Shown: in pieces, positions 27,384 through 36,159 of the stretch
Layout of the letters: every line of letters begins with the position of its first letter
Position numbering within the stretch: position 1 is the stretch's first letter
Source: Chitinophaga flava
Lineage (GTDB): Bacteria > Bacteroidota > Bacteroidia > Chitinophagales > Chitinophagaceae
Length of the DNA: 64,000 nt
Direction of reading: 5' to 3'
NCBI RefSeq assembly: GCF_003308995.1
Contig: NZ_QFFJ01000002.1
Coordinates: forward strand, 1,364,001 to 1,428,000
Position numbers and translations under genes: made by a program
Notes under the pieces: generated by a model
Databases searched by the model: none
Told to the model about the DNA's origin: nothing
What the model saw: only the letters and a program-made list of their open reading frames with translations

Positions 27384-28577
27384 TTATTTCAATTTGCCCA
27401 ACCATTCTTTTAACCTGGCAGCGCCTTTCTCCAGATTAGCCATGCTGGTGGCATAGGAGAGGCGAATGCAGGCCGGCTGCTGGAAAGCGGAACCAGTCAC
27501 CACAGACACATTTGCTTTGTGCAGGAGGTACATGCAGAGATCATCTGCATTTTGGATATGGGTATCTTCATAAGATTTATTGAAGAAGGCACTGATATCA
27601 GGGAACATGTAGAAGGCCCCTTCAGGGTCATTCACTATCATACCCGGAATATTTTTCAGTGCTTCATGTATGAAGGCGCGTCGGTTTTTGAATTCTGACA
27701 CCATGGCTTCTGCGGTGCTCAGGTCGCCGGTAAGGGCGGTGATGGCAGCACGCTGTGTAATAGAGCAGGTGGCGGAAGTAAACTGCGCCTGTATTTTATC
27801 ACAGGCTTTGGCTATTTCCAGCGGAGCGGCCAGGTAACCAAGACGCCAGCCGGTCATAGCAAAACCTTTACTGAGGCCATTAATGACGATAGTACGGTTT
27901 TTCAGGTCACCGAACTGTGCAATACTTTCGTGTTTACCAACGTAGTTGATATATTCATAAATCTCATCGGAGATGATAAAGATCTGCGGATGTTTGGCAA
28001 ATACGGCTGCCAGTCCTTCCAGTTCTTCTTTGGAATATACAGAACCGGTAGGGTTGCAGGGCGAGGAGAACATAAACAGCCTGGTTTTAGGCGTGATGGC
28101 TGCTTCCAGTTGTTCCGGTGTGATTTTGTAATTGTTCTCAATGCTGGCGGGTACAAATACTACCACTCCCTGGCACAGGGCTACCTGCTCGGAATAGGTC
28201 ACCCAGTAAGGTGTTGGGATAATTACCTCATCACCAGGATTCACAATGCTCAGTACAGCGTTGGCCAGGCTTTGTTTGGCGCCGGTGGTCACAACAATCT
28301 GTTCCGGCGTATAGTCAAGCCCGTTATCACGTTTCAGTTTGTGCACCACGGCTTGTCGTACCTCGGCATAACCGGCTACTGGCGTATAATGCGTAAACCC
28401 TTCATCAATGGCCTTTTTGGCGGCATCCCGGATATGTTCCGGCGTGTCAAAATCAGGTTCTCCAATACTAAGGTCTACGATATCTATCCCCTGTGCTTTC
28501 AGCTCTCGGCCTAATTTGGCCATTTTAATTGTTTGCGGCTCGGAAATCCGTGACAGCCTTTCTGCTAATTGATTCAT
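27384..28577 (-). CDS. Pyridoxal phosphate-dependent aminotransferase (class I/II, aspartate aminotransferase-like)
   Basis: Fold-type I transaminase of about 397 residues. Key features are DLSIGEPDFDTPEHI, VTTGAKQSLANAV, the cofactor-binding SSPCNPTGSVYS, IISDEIYEYINY (Asp and Tyr contacting PLP), the Schiff-base Lys in INGLSKGFAMTGWRLGY, and a C-terminal Arg in ACIRLSYATS that binds the substrate carboxylate. It resembles the aspartate/prephenate aminotransferases of subgroup Ib. The start at 28577 (MNQLAERLSRISE) is preferred, because the upstream in-frame ATG at 28604 adds a non-conserved extension. A repeat element follows the stop. Confidence 0.93.
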   Translation of the reverse strand: MNQLAERLSRISEPQTIKMAKLGRELKAQGIDIVDLSIGEPDFDTPEHIRDAAKKAIDEGFTHYTPVAGYAEVRQAVVHKLKRDNGLDYTPEQIVVTTGAKQSLANAVLSIVNPGDEVIIPTPYWVTYSEQVALCQGVVVFVPASIENNYKITPEQLEAAITPKTRLFMFSSPCNPTGSVYSKEELEGLAAVFAKHPQIFIISDEIYEYINYVGKHESIAQFGDLKNRTIVINGLSKGFAMTGWRLGYLAAPLEIAKACDKIQAQFTSATCSITQRAAITALTGDLSTAEAMVSEFKNRRAFIHEALKNIPGMIVNDPEGAFYMFPDISAFFNKSYEDTHIQNADDLCMYLLHKANVSVVTGSAFQQPACIRLSYATSMANLEKGAARLKEWLGKLK

Positions 28578-28693
28578 ATCTAAACATTGGATTGACCGCA
28601 ACAAACCTACATAAAAAAACTAGAAAAGCAGTGACAGTGTTCCCGTAAGGTCACGGAGGAGTGCGGGGGACAGGAAAATGGCCAGGGATCAAA

Positions 28694-28730
28694 CAAAGGA
28701 GCGAAGACCATTCGGGTCTTCGCTCCTTTG
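28694..28730 (-). terminator. Intrinsic terminator of the DUF4397 lipoprotein gene
   Basis: Perfect 16-bp inverted repeat (CAAAGGAGCGAAGACC and complement) with loop ATTCG, followed on the minus strand by TTTGATC. Confidence 0.88.
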
Positions 28731-28756
28731 ACTTTCTGGTTTATGGTATGAAAATG

Positions 28757-29488
28757 TTATAAGCTGGAAGTATGTGACAGATAGCACAGCTGCAGTTTGT
28801 TGTCTCCGGTGCTGTCTTTGGCGCCGGCCAGGTAAATGGTGTAAGCATATCCGGCCTGGAAAGGTACTTGTGTAGAGCTGGCGTCCTGGCGGGAGGTACC
28901 TTTTACCAGCGGAGTGGTTTCTCCGGGCAGGGTAATGTAATATTCCACCAGGCCACTATACGGATCATCAGCATTCCAGGGGGCAACTGGTGAGAAAGCC
29001 TGATTGCTGGCAACCTTTTTCTTGTTGATGTACAGGTCTACCGGACCTACATTGGGACTGAGGTTGAGGAAGCGGAAGTTCACCTTGCTGTTAGACAGGC
29101 CGGCGAAACTTTCCTCCTGGTACCTGGCCACAAAGTTTTTAGCGGCATCGTTATAGGTGATGATGGTGTAGAACTTGGTGGAGTCAAATTGCTGAGTTAC
29201 AGAGTCCAGTCCGATACCGTTGGTTTTCCGGAAGGAGAAGGTATGTACACCGGGCCGGTCCTGGAATGGAGCAGAACTACCGGTTTTGTAAGGACCAACC
29301 GCGTTCATCTTGCCGTTGTTGTTGAAGATGTCCAGGCTGGAGGGAAGGTAAGCGCCATTAATGATAGCAGCGGTATAATTCATCCGTGGGGGAGTGACAT
29401 CGTTGTTCTGTTTCAAACAGGATGAAAGTCCGATTACTCCTCCCAGCAGGGCAGCTACCGCCCATATGCGATTTTTTTTGATCAGCAT
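28757..29488 (-). CDS. DUF4397 domain-containing lipoprotein
   Basis: The 243-residue protein starts with a lipoprotein signal peptide (GLSSC, Cys24). Two successive beta modules of the DUF4397 type follow, seen as AAIINGAYLPSSLDIF and VNFRFLNLSPNVGPVDLYINKKKV. These domains occur in cell-surface lipoproteins of Bacteroidota and many other bacteria. The role is unknown, and a structural or adhesive role on the surface would be a guess. The gene stands alone on the minus strand between the serine hydrolase and its own terminator. Confidence 0.88.
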   Translation of the reverse strand: MLIKKNRIWAVAALLGGVIGLSSCLKQNNDVTPPRMNYTAAIINGAYLPSSLDIFNNNGKMNAVGPYKTGSSAPFQDRPGVHTFSFRKTNGIGLDSVTQQFDSTKFYTIITYNDAAKNFVARYQEESFAGLSNSKVNFRFLNLSPNVGPVDLYINKKKVASNQAFSPVAPWNADDPYSGLVEYYITLPGETTPLVKGTSRQDASSTQVPFQAGYAYTIYLAGAKDSTGDNKLQLCYLSHTSSL

Positions 29489-29514
29489 TAGCTCTCAGTT
29501 TTTTAGTATGTTTT

Positions 29515-30729
29515 TTATAAAATTTGTGTTCCACTATGTTTCCTGAAGCGGCTCAGGTCTGGTTGATTCATTTTTTTGCGTTGTAATTCTTCTTCATATA
29601 TCAGTTCACCGATGGCCTTCAGAAAAGGTTTACCTGTTTCTTCAAATGATTGCTGGTCATCTCCCAGAACCCCGTTTTTGTTCACCAGAAGGCTAACAGA
29701 TAGCAGGAACTCTACATGATTGGCATAATCCACTATATACGCCGTATCCGTCAAAAAACCGTAGGCCCATCCCGGTTTGTTGAATATTCTGATATGGTCG
29801 GGTATATGTGCTGTTCGTTGTCCGCCGAAAAGCAGAAATTTCACATATGCCGGATGATATTGTCCCGGGTCATACACCGGATCTGTTGATTCTCCCGGGT
29901 ATTGGGACATACAACGATACAAAAAACTGTAATCATTATCCGTTAAACGGAGCTTGAAAGGATTTGTTACAGTTTCCGGAAAAAATAACTGCTGCATCAT
30001 GCAGTGAAGATCTGTCAACGGTAATCTGTTGCGGTGGGAGAAGTCCATGGGGCTTTTTTCCAGTTTCCCATGATGGTTGATATGTTGTTCACCGGCCAGG
30101 TCGTGCCGGGTGGGAAAGCGGAGGCTGCTTATCATATCGGGCTGATCATAGAGCAACTTCCTTCCGGTCTGGAAATAGACCCCATTGGTATGCATATTAG
30201 CGGCGATATGAAGAGGGAGGCCTACCCGGTGCCGTATCTCTGCGCCGGTATGCCCCAGTTCCCACAGACGCCTGTTGAAGGGCTCCTGACCTATAAATTC
30301 ATATAGCCGGTTAAAGGCATCATTGTCGCTGACCAAAAAAATTTTTTTGATATAATGAGATATCGATGGTAGCTTGCCAGCCGCAGAATAGTCGTGCAGC
30401 ACTCCGGGATTAATACCTGGCAACGGCCGGGTAAACATGGCCGTATGACGGTCCAGCCCGGGAATACCGAGATCGTTCAGCTTTTCCAGTGCCAGTAAGG
30501 CTGCAGGGAGCTTGACCGTAGATGCCGGATAACAATAACATGGCTGGCCTATACCATAGTGAAAATCAGTAAAATGCGGTCTTTGCAGCTCGTCCCGGTC
30601 TATACGGGTGTAAAGGATCTGCAGCCGGTGACCGGTAGCATCCCTGAATACCTTATCCACAGGGCCTTTCTGACTTTTCAGCAAAGCCAAAAGGAAATTA
30701 TCTCTTGTCGGATAATGTTGGGTTTGCAT
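29515..30729 (-). CDS. Serine hydrolase of the class A beta-lactamase / penicillin-binding fold, without signal peptide
   Basis: The protein has 404 residues with the active-site motifs of the fold: STVK (Ser70, Lys73) inside CYPASTVKLPAALLAL, SDN at 134-136 (FLVSDNDAFNRLYEF), and KPGWAYG standing for the K-T/S-G strand. Most relatives are exported, but here the frame is closed by a stop five codons upstream of the ATG, and a TATCTTTG promoter element lies 29 bp upstream. The protein therefore begins MQTQHYPTRDN with no export signal. It could be cytosolic, or the N terminus may have been lost. Beta-lactam hydrolysis is not implied. Confidence 0.85.
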   Translation of the reverse strand: MQTQHYPTRDNFLLALLKSQKGPVDKVFRDATGHRLQILYTRIDRDELQRPHFTDFHYGIGQPCYCYPASTVKLPAALLALEKLNDLGIPGLDRHTAMFTRPLPGINPGVLHDYSAAGKLPSISHYIKKIFLVSDNDAFNRLYEFIGQEPFNRRLWELGHTGAEIRHRVGLPLHIAANMHTNGVYFQTGRKLLYDQPDMISSLRFPTRHDLAGEQHINHHGKLEKSPMDFSHRNRLPLTDLHCMMQQLFFPETVTNPFKLRLTDNDYSFLYRCMSQYPGESTDPVYDPGQYHPAYVKFLLFGGQRTAHIPDHIRIFNKPGWAYGFLTDTAYIVDYANHVEFLLSVSLLVNKNGVLGDDQQSFEETGKPFLKAIGELIYEEELQRKKMNQPDLSRFRKHSGTQIL

Positions 30730-30757
30730 ATATTTGTCGGTATTACTGAGTGTAAAG

Positions 30758-30765
30758 CAAAGATA
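30758..30765 (-). promoter_or_regulatory. -7 promoter element (TATCTTTG) for the serine hydrolase gene
   Basis: Exact TAnnTTTG on the minus strand, 29 bp before the ATG. The -33 element is not clear. Confidence 0.6.
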
Positions 30766-30894
30766 TATTCTTAAAAACAGGAAAAAACCAGGATCGCAGA
30801 TTTAGAAAGAAGGGTGTCACCAAGCCCGTAAAGTCAATCACATATTGATTTTGCGCCTCTTTTAACAAGGGCTTTAATATATCAATTTAAATTC

Positions 30895-30902
30895 TATCTT
30901 TG
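30895..30902 (+). promoter_or_regulatory. -7 promoter element (TATCTTTG) for secDF
   Basis: Exact TAnnTTTG, 43 bp before the secDF ATG, with a TTTA at 30873-30876 as a weak -33 (18-bp spacing). The TTG at 30900 inside this element therefore cannot be the translation start. Confidence 0.65.
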
Positions 30903-30944
30903 CAACTCTTAAAAATTTTATATTATAAACCCGAAACAAACAAC

Positions 30945-33900
30945 ATGCAACTAAAAGGACTGGTAAGATTTTTTGCCATCGCACTGATCCTTATCTCTTT
31001 GTATCAACTGTCCTTCACGTTTTTGGTGCGGAACTATGAGAAGAAGATCGAGCAGAAGGCTGAGACCGATGTCTCCAAACAATTCCCTACCCCTGAGCAG
31101 AAATATCCTGCAAGTAAAGAGCTGCAGGCATTCTACTCAGATACGCTGAAAGGATTTATTAAACAAAGAAGACAAGAGATCGTGGACAGCACCAGCAATA
31201 AACAGATTGCCGGGTTTCCATGGTACGTTACCTACAACAAGGCCAAAGAAAAAGAGTTGAACCTCGGCCTCGACCTCGTAGGTGGTATGAACGTAGTGCT
31301 GGAAGTGAGTGTGGAAGATGTGATCCGCGCCCTCTCCGGACAGTCCAAGGATCCTGCTTTTAACAAAGCGCTGGACCTGGCTGAAGAACGCAAAAAGACT
31401 AACCAGGCTGATTTTGTTACTTTGTTCGGGCAAACTTACGCTGAAGTGGCTCCTCAGGGCCGTCTGGCAACCATCTTCGCTAACGCCTACCAGAAAGATA
31501 TCAACTTTAACTCCTCCAACCAGCAGGTGCTGGACATGATTCGTAAAGAATCCCGTGCTGCCATCAAAAACACCTATATCGTACTGCAAAAACGTATCGA
31601 CAAATTCGGTGTGGCCCAGCCTAATATCAGCCTGGACGAGAATAAAGGTCTGATCTCCGTGGAACTGGCCGGTGTTGACAACGCAGAACGCGTACGTAAA
31701 TACCTGCAGGCTACCGCCAATCTGGAATTCAGGGAAGTTTACAAAAACAGCCCCGACTTCTTCCAGAATGTGCTGAACCCAATGAACGAAGCCATCAGGA
31801 GCGCTCTCGGTGGCGCTGCTGCAAAACCAGCTACTCCCGACACTACCAATGCCACTGCCGCTGCCAACCCTGCTGATACCAGCAAAGAAGGTAAACTGAG
31901 CGACTACCTGGCTAAAAAAGATACCGGCAAAACCGTAAAAGACAGCAGTAAAGCATCTCAGGAAAAACTCCTCAATGAACAACGTAAACAAAACCCGCTG
32001 TTCACTGTACTGTTCCCGATGATCGATCCGCAGTCCGGAACGCTGATCCCCAGCCCTTCCATCGGTCGTATCCTGCCTAAAGATACTGCCACCTTCCGTC
32101 ATTACCTGCAAATGCCCGCTGTTCAGGCCATCCTGCCTAAAGACGCGGTATTCGCTTTCGGTCCTGAAAACAAGGAAGACAAATACGGTCCGCTGTCTGT
32201 ATACGTGCTGAAAGTAAACCCTGCGAACCCTGCTCCCCGTGTAGGCGGCGAAAGGATCGTAGATGCACGCCAGGACATGGACCAGAACAACCAGCCGGAA
32301 ATCAGCATGACCATGGACAACATCGGTGCCCATGAGTGGAAAAAACTGACCGGTGAACTGGCCCCTTCTAATCCGAAAGATCCTTCTACCCTGAATTTCG
32401 TGGCTGTAGTACTCGATAACATCGTTTACTCTGCCCCGTCTATCCAGAGTGAAATCGCCGGTGGCCGTTCTTCTATCAGTGGTAGCTTTACCATCGAAGA
32501 AGCCAACGACCTGGCCAATATCCTGAAATCCGGTAAAATGCCTGCTCCTGCACGCATCGTACAGGAACAGATCGTAGGACCTACCCTCGGTGCTGAATCT
32601 ATCGCTGCTGGTGGTAAATCCTTCATGATCTCCTTCGTGATCATCTTCGTACTGATGCTGGTGTACTACAACAGCGCCGGCTGGGTAGCTAATATCGCCC
32701 TGGTTCTCAACCTGCTGTTTACCTTCGGTATCCTGGCATCTCTCGGTGCTACCCTTACCATGGCTGGTATCGCAGGTCTGGTACTGACCATCGGTATGGC
32801 TGTGGATACCAACGTAATTATCTTCGAAAGGATCAAGGACGAACTCACACATGGCAAGTCTTACCCTGACGCGATCTCCCTCGGTTACAAACGCTCTTAT
32901 GCGCCTGTACTCGACGGTCACGTTACTTCCTTGCTCACTGCATTCATCCTGTTCTACTTCGGTTTAGGTCCTGTACTCGGCTTCGCCACCACCCAGATCA
33001 TCGGCTTGCTCCTGTCCTTGTTCTGCGGTATCCTGGTATCCCGTATGGTAACTGACTGGTGGACTAACAAAAAGAGACACTTCGAATACTTTACGCCTAT
33101 TTCCCGCAAAGTATTTAAACACGCTGCCTTCGACTTCGTTGGTAAACGTAAATATGCTTACATCATCTCCGCTATCGTAATGGTAGCTGGTGTGTCTTCC
33201 TTCTTCCATGGTTTCGACCACGGTATCGACTTCTCCGGTGGTCGCAGCTTCACTGTTCGCTTCGAAAAACCGATGAACAGACAGGAAGTAGCTGACGTGC
33301 TGAAGAAAGAGTTCCAAAGCGAAGTATTTGTAAAAACTATTGGTAACACCAACCAGCTGAACATCACTACTGCTTACAAAATTGAGCAGCAGAATCTGGC
33401 GGTTGACCAGGAAGTTATCACCAAACTGTACCACGGTCTGAAACCTTATTACGAAGCTTCTGTTACACAGGAGGTGTTCAACACCCGCTACGTAATCGGT
33501 TCCCAGACAGTATCAGCTACCATCTCCGATGACTTGCGCGCCGGAGCGGTAAAAGCTACTGTACTCTCTATCCTGGTGATCTTCGTGTATATCCTGATCC
33601 GTTTCAGCAAATGGCAGTACTCTATCGGTACTATCTTCTCCCTGCTGCACGACGTATTGCTCACCCTGGCCGTGTTCTCCTGGTTTAAGGACATCGTTCC
33701 TTTCACCCTGGAAATCGACCAGCACTTTATCGCTGCGATCCTGACCGTGATTGGTTTCTCCATGAACGATACCGTGATCGTATTCGACAGAATCCGTGAA
33801 TACTTCAGAACCGGTGCTCATGGCAGAGACAGGGATACTGTGATCAACAAAGCGATCAACGATACCCTGAGCCGTACCATCATGACGTCTCTGACTGTAT

Positions 33901-34109
33901 TCCTGACCATCCTGGTGCTGTTCATCTTTGGTGGTGAAGTAACCCGCGGTTTCGCCTTCGCTATGCTGATAGGTGTACTCACCGGTACTTACTCTTCCAT
34001 CTTCGTAGCTGCGCCAGTACTGGTAGACTTCGACAAGAAAAACCAGCTGTCCAATGAGGGCGATGCTATCGCTGTCACTGCTAAAAAAGCAACACCTGCT
34101 GAAAAATAG
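30945..34109 (+). CDS. secDF: Protein translocase subunit SecDF (fused)
   Basis: Proton-driven membrane component that completes Sec-dependent export, 1054 residues, SecD and SecF in one chain as usual in Bacteroidota. The SecD half has an N-terminal helix, the marker LGLDLVGGMNVVLEV, a long periplasmic P1 domain with an Ala/Asp/Lys-rich insertion (about residues 290-360), and the membrane block GLVLTIGMAVDTNVIIFERIKDEL. The SecF half has DHGIDFSGGRSFTVRFE and VIGFSMNDTVIVFDRIREYFR. The conserved Asp and Arg of both D-NVIIFERI and D-TVIVFDRIRE motifs are intact. It is monocistronic, with a terminator following. Confidence 0.97.
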   Translation: MQLKGLVRFFAIALILISLYQLSFTFLVRNYEKKIEQKAETDVSKQFPTPEQKYPASKELQAFYSDTLKGFIKQRRQEIVDSTSNKQIAGFPWYVTYNKAKEKELNLGLDLVGGMNVVLEVSVEDVIRALSGQSKDPAFNKALDLAEERKKTNQADFVTLFGQTYAEVAPQGRLATIFANAYQKDINFNSSNQQVLDMIRKESRAAIKNTYIVLQKRIDKFGVAQPNISLDENKGLISVELAGVDNAERVRKYLQATANLEFREVYKNSPDFFQNVLNPMNEAIRSALGGAAAKPATPDTTNATAAANPADTSKEGKLSDYLAKKDTGKTVKDSSKASQEKLLNEQRKQNPLFTVLFPMIDPQSGTLIPSPSIGRILPKDTATFRHYLQMPAVQAILPKDAVFAFGPENKEDKYGPLSVYVLKVNPANPAPRVGGERIVDARQDMDQNNQPEISMTMDNIGAHEWKKLTGELAPSNPKDPSTLNFVAVVLDNIVYSAPSIQSEIAGGRSSISGSFTIEEANDLANILKSGKMPAPARIVQEQIVGPTLGAESIAAGGKSFMISFVIIFVLMLVYYNSAGWVANIALVLNLLFTFGILASLGATLTMAGIAGLVLTIGMAVDTNVIIFERIKDELTHGKSYPDAISLGYKRSYAPVLDGHVTSLLTAFILFYFGLGPVLGFATTQIIGLLLSLFCGILVSRMVTDWWTNKKRHFEYFTPISRKVFKHAAFDFVGKRKYAYIISAIVMVAGVSSFFHGFDHGIDFSGGRSFTVRFEKPMNRQEVADVLKKEFQSEVFVKTIGNTNQLNITTAYKIEQQNLAVDQEVITKLYHGLKPYYEASVTQEVFNTRYVIGSQTVSATISDDLRAGAVKATVLSILVIFVYILIRFSKWQYSIGTIFSLLHDVLLTLAVFSWFKDIVPFTLEIDQHFIAAILTVIGFSMNDTVIVFDRIREYFRTGAHGRDRDTVINKAINDTLSRTIMTSLTVFLTILVLFIFGGEVTRGFAFAMLIGVLTGTYSSIFVAAPVLVDFDKKNQLSNEGDAIAVTAKKATPAEK

Positions 34110-34139
34110 GTAAGGGATAGCTGAAAAATATGTTTGATA

Positions 34140-34168
34140 GGGGCTGACCACTGGTCAGCCCCTTTTTT
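34140..34168 (+). terminator. Intrinsic terminator of secDF
   Basis: 11-bp stem GGGGCTGACCA / TGGTCAGCCCC followed by six T. Confidence 0.93.
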
Positions 34169-34230
34169 ATGCGGTTAAATGTAACAGTAATGCCGGGAGG
34201 AGGGGGAGTGGAAAAGGAGTGTGGAGTAAA

Positions 34231-34530
34231 TTAAAGTGATTTGTTGAATACAAATCCGCTGGTGCCGCTGTTGTCCTGGTAATCCACTTCCATGCCTACG
34301 AGGTACATGCCATGGGCTTTTTTTATGATTACGGGGATACCATCGATATCGAAGAGGTCGTCATCTTCATTGCGGGCATCAAATCCCAGCATAAACGACA
34401 TGCCGGAACATCCCCCGCCTTTTACGCCGATACGCAGATAGGGTGCTTCCACATCACCCTGTAGCAGTCTTTTCAGTACAGTAGCAGCATTGTTGGTCAG
34501 TTGTACGGGAGCAATAAATCCAGTGGCCAT
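34231..34530 (-). CDS. HesB/IscA-like iron-sulfur accessory protein lacking the C-terminal Cys pair
   Basis: The 99-residue A-type carrier fold includes APVQLTNNAATVLKRLL, LRIGVKGGGCSGMSFMLGF (Cys41) and GMYLVGMEVDYQDNSGTSGFVF. A-type carriers bind Fe or a [2Fe-2S] cluster with three Cys, one in GGCSG and two in a C-terminal CGCG motif. Here the chain stops at FNKSL right after GFVF, so two of the three ligands are missing. No downstream frame restores a Cys-Gly-Cys. It may be a non-canonical member with a different partner or a recently shortened gene. It lies 70 bp downstream of coaE on the same strand. Confidence 0.88.
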   Translation of the reverse strand: MATGFIAPVQLTNNAATVLKRLLQGDVEAPYLRIGVKGGGCSGMSFMLGFDARNEDDDLFDIDGIPVIIKKAHGMYLVGMEVDYQDNSGTSGFVFNKSL

Positions 34531-34600
34531 AATCCTTTATTTTCCGCAAAGGTAGGGAAATGGCATAGGATCGGGGAGGAGTGGTATCCGGAAGGTAACC

Positions 34601-35200
34601 TCAGACGGTGGTAGCTGCCAGTTGAAGCAGGGTTTCGTGGAGGGTCAGTACCTGCGGGATGACCAGTTGCTGATCATCGTTGTGGATAACGTAGTCGCAC
34701 AAACGCATTTTGATCCTTTCATCGATTTGTTTATGTATGCGTGCCAGTACTTCATCCCGGGTAACCTTGTCGCGTTTCATGACACGTAGTATCCGGAGGG
34801 GCTGAGGAGCGTATACACCGATGATTTTGTCGAGGTGATGAAAAGATTCGGTTTCAAAGAGGAGGGCGGCTTCCTTGAGTACGTAGGGGGCGGTTTGCTG
34901 GCTGGCCCAGATATTGGAGTCCCGGATAGTGGCAGGATGTACGAGGGAGTTGAGCAGGGCGAGTTTGTTTTTATCGTTGAAAACGATGTTGCCCAGATAT
35001 TTCCGGTTAAGGGCACCGTTATCATCATACACTTCCTTGCCAAAGTGAGAGCGCACGGCTTCGGCCAGCTCCTGGTCCCTTACCAGAATGTCTTTGGCAC
35101 GGTCATCTGCATAATATACAGGGACGCCGAGTAATTCAAATATTTTGCTGACGGTGCTTTTACCGGAACCGATACCACCGGTGATTCCTACCTTTAACAT
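34601..35200 (-). CDS. coaE: Dephospho-CoA kinase
   Basis: Last step of CoA synthesis, phosphorylating the 3'-hydroxyl of dephospho-CoA. The protein has about 199 residues: P-loop GITGGIGSGKST at the N terminus, YYADDRAKDIL (catalytic Asp region), VHPATIRDSNIW, VLKEAALLFETESFHHLD and the lid RDKVTRDEVLARIHKQ. The ATG at 35200 (MLKVGITGG) is preferred over 35224, because the P-loop strand conventionally starts at residue 3-5. A terminator separates it from yajC upstream, so it should have its own promoter. The last pathway-adjacent gene, coaD, lies at 60137. Confidence 0.95.
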   Translation of the reverse strand: MLKVGITGGIGSGKSTVSKIFELLGVPVYYADDRAKDILVRDQELAEAVRSHFGKEVYDDNGALNRKYLGNIVFNDKNKLALLNSLVHPATIRDSNIWASQQTAPYVLKEAALLFETESFHHLDKIIGVYAPQPLRILRVMKRDKVTRDEVLARIHKQIDERIKMRLCDYVIHNDDQQLVIPQVLTLHETLLQLAATTV

Positions 35201-35240
35201 AAATCCGGGTACTTGATTCAACAATTAAAACCTAAGTATA

Positions 35241-35269
35241 TAAAAAATCCCGGACGTAATGGCCGGGAT
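35241..35269 (-). terminator. Terminator downstream of yajC (minus strand)
   Basis: ATCCCGG / CCGGGAT stem with a 9-base loop, followed on the minus strand by TTTTTTA. It ends the nusB-DUF1573-yajC unit before coaE. Confidence 0.75.
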
Positions 35270-35292
35270 CTTTATATACAGTGTGGTCTGTA

Positions 35293-35637
35293 TTATTTTG
35301 TTTCGTTCGGTTTCTGCTGAGCGGAAGTATATTCCATGCTGATAGCAGAACGTTCGATGGTGAAGTTGGTGCCAGGGGCTACTTCAATCAGAATGGTATT
35401 GTTATCGTTTATTTTTTTCACTTTACCATGAATACCGGCGATTGTAACAATTTTGTCGCCTTCTTTGAGGTTGTCTATGAATTGTTTCTGGAGTTTGGCT
35501 TTTTTGGTTTGAGGACGGATCATAAAGAGCCACATAACCAGAATCATACCGCCAAAAAACAGGATAGAAACCATTGGGCTACCGCCTTGTGCACCACCTT
35601 GTGCCGGTCCCATCAGTAAAATGTTCATGATGTTCAT
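35293..35637 (-). CDS. yajC: Preprotein translocase subunit YajC
   Basis: Small inner-membrane protein associated with SecDF. The 114 residues comprise one N-terminal helix (SMVSILFFGGMILVMWLFMI), then RPQTKKAKLQKQFIDNLKEGDKIVTIAGIHGKV, the family signature, and an SH3-like tail IEVAPGTNFTIERSAIS. Its normal partner secDF is in the same window (30945) but on the other strand. It lies 36 bp after the DUF1573 gene in the order nusB-DUF1573-yajC, common in Bacteroidota. Confidence 0.95.
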   Translation of the reverse strand: MNIMNILLMGPAQGGAQGGSPMVSILFFGGMILVMWLFMIRPQTKKAKLQKQFIDNLKEGDKIVTIAGIHGKVKKINDNNTILIEVAPGTNFTIERSAISMEYTSAQQKPNETK

Positions 35638-35673
35638 CTATAAATTGATTTAAGAGTTTGCCTAGTTCAGCGC

Positions 35674-36123
35674 TTATTTAGTTATGATATTACACTGGAT
35701 CTTAGGGCCTACCTGATAACCACCTTCCCGGTTGGTTTTGATGGATATTTCTTTTTCGGTATAGCCGGATTTCCCATGACTGTCAAATATTACCTTCATA
35801 AAACCTGATTCTCCGGGTTTGATTGGTTGTTTGGGCCATTCCGGTACGGTACAGCCGCAACTGGAGATTGCATCCTCGATAATCAGGTCCCGGGTGCCGG
35901 TGTTTTTAAATTTAAAGGAATATTCCACCTTTTCACCCTGGGTAATGTCCCCAAAGTTATGCACCTTTTCTTCAAAAGTAAGATCTGTAGCTTTACCCGC
36001 ATCAGCTGAATTGCTGGTGGCGGATGACTGACCAGCAGCATTGCTGCTTTTTGCCGGTTGGTTATTGTTGCAGGCAGCCATTAAAAGGGTGCCACAGGTA
36101 AGGAAAAAGAGCAGTGTTTTCAT
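35674..36123 (-). CDS. DUF1573 domain-containing lipoprotein
   Basis: The protein has about 149 residues with signal peptide MKTLLFFLTCGTLLMAAC and lipobox Cys, a Ser/Ala-rich linker, and one DUF1573 Ig-like domain (FEEKVHNFGDITQGEKV, FKFKNTGTRDLIIEDAISSCGC, PKQPIKPGESGFMKVIFDSHGK). The function is unknown. The start at 36123 is preferred over the in-frame ATG at 36159, because it puts the signal peptide at the N terminus and gives a 36-bp gap from nusB. Confidence 0.9.
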   Translation of the reverse strand: MKTLLFFLTCGTLLMAACNNNQPAKSSNAAGQSSATSNSADAGKATDLTFEEKVHNFGDITQGEKVEYSFKFKNTGTRDLIIEDAISSCGCTVPEWPKQPIKPGESGFMKVIFDSHGKSGYTEKEISIKTNREGGYQVGPKIQCNIITK

Positions 36124-36159
36124 AAAAATGTTGTTTTGCTTAAAAATACTGCTTTCCAC

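Noticed and set aside
31137..32921. 594-codon open frame antisense to secDF
   Set aside because: It opposes the fully conserved SecD half, has low-complexity Phe/Arg/Gly-rich composition and no recognisable domain.
34231..34530. A frameshift hiding the IscA C-terminal CGCG motif
   Set aside because: None of the three frames downstream of the stop on the minus strand shows a Cys-Gly-Cys within a reasonable distance, so a simple frameshift does not explain the short end.
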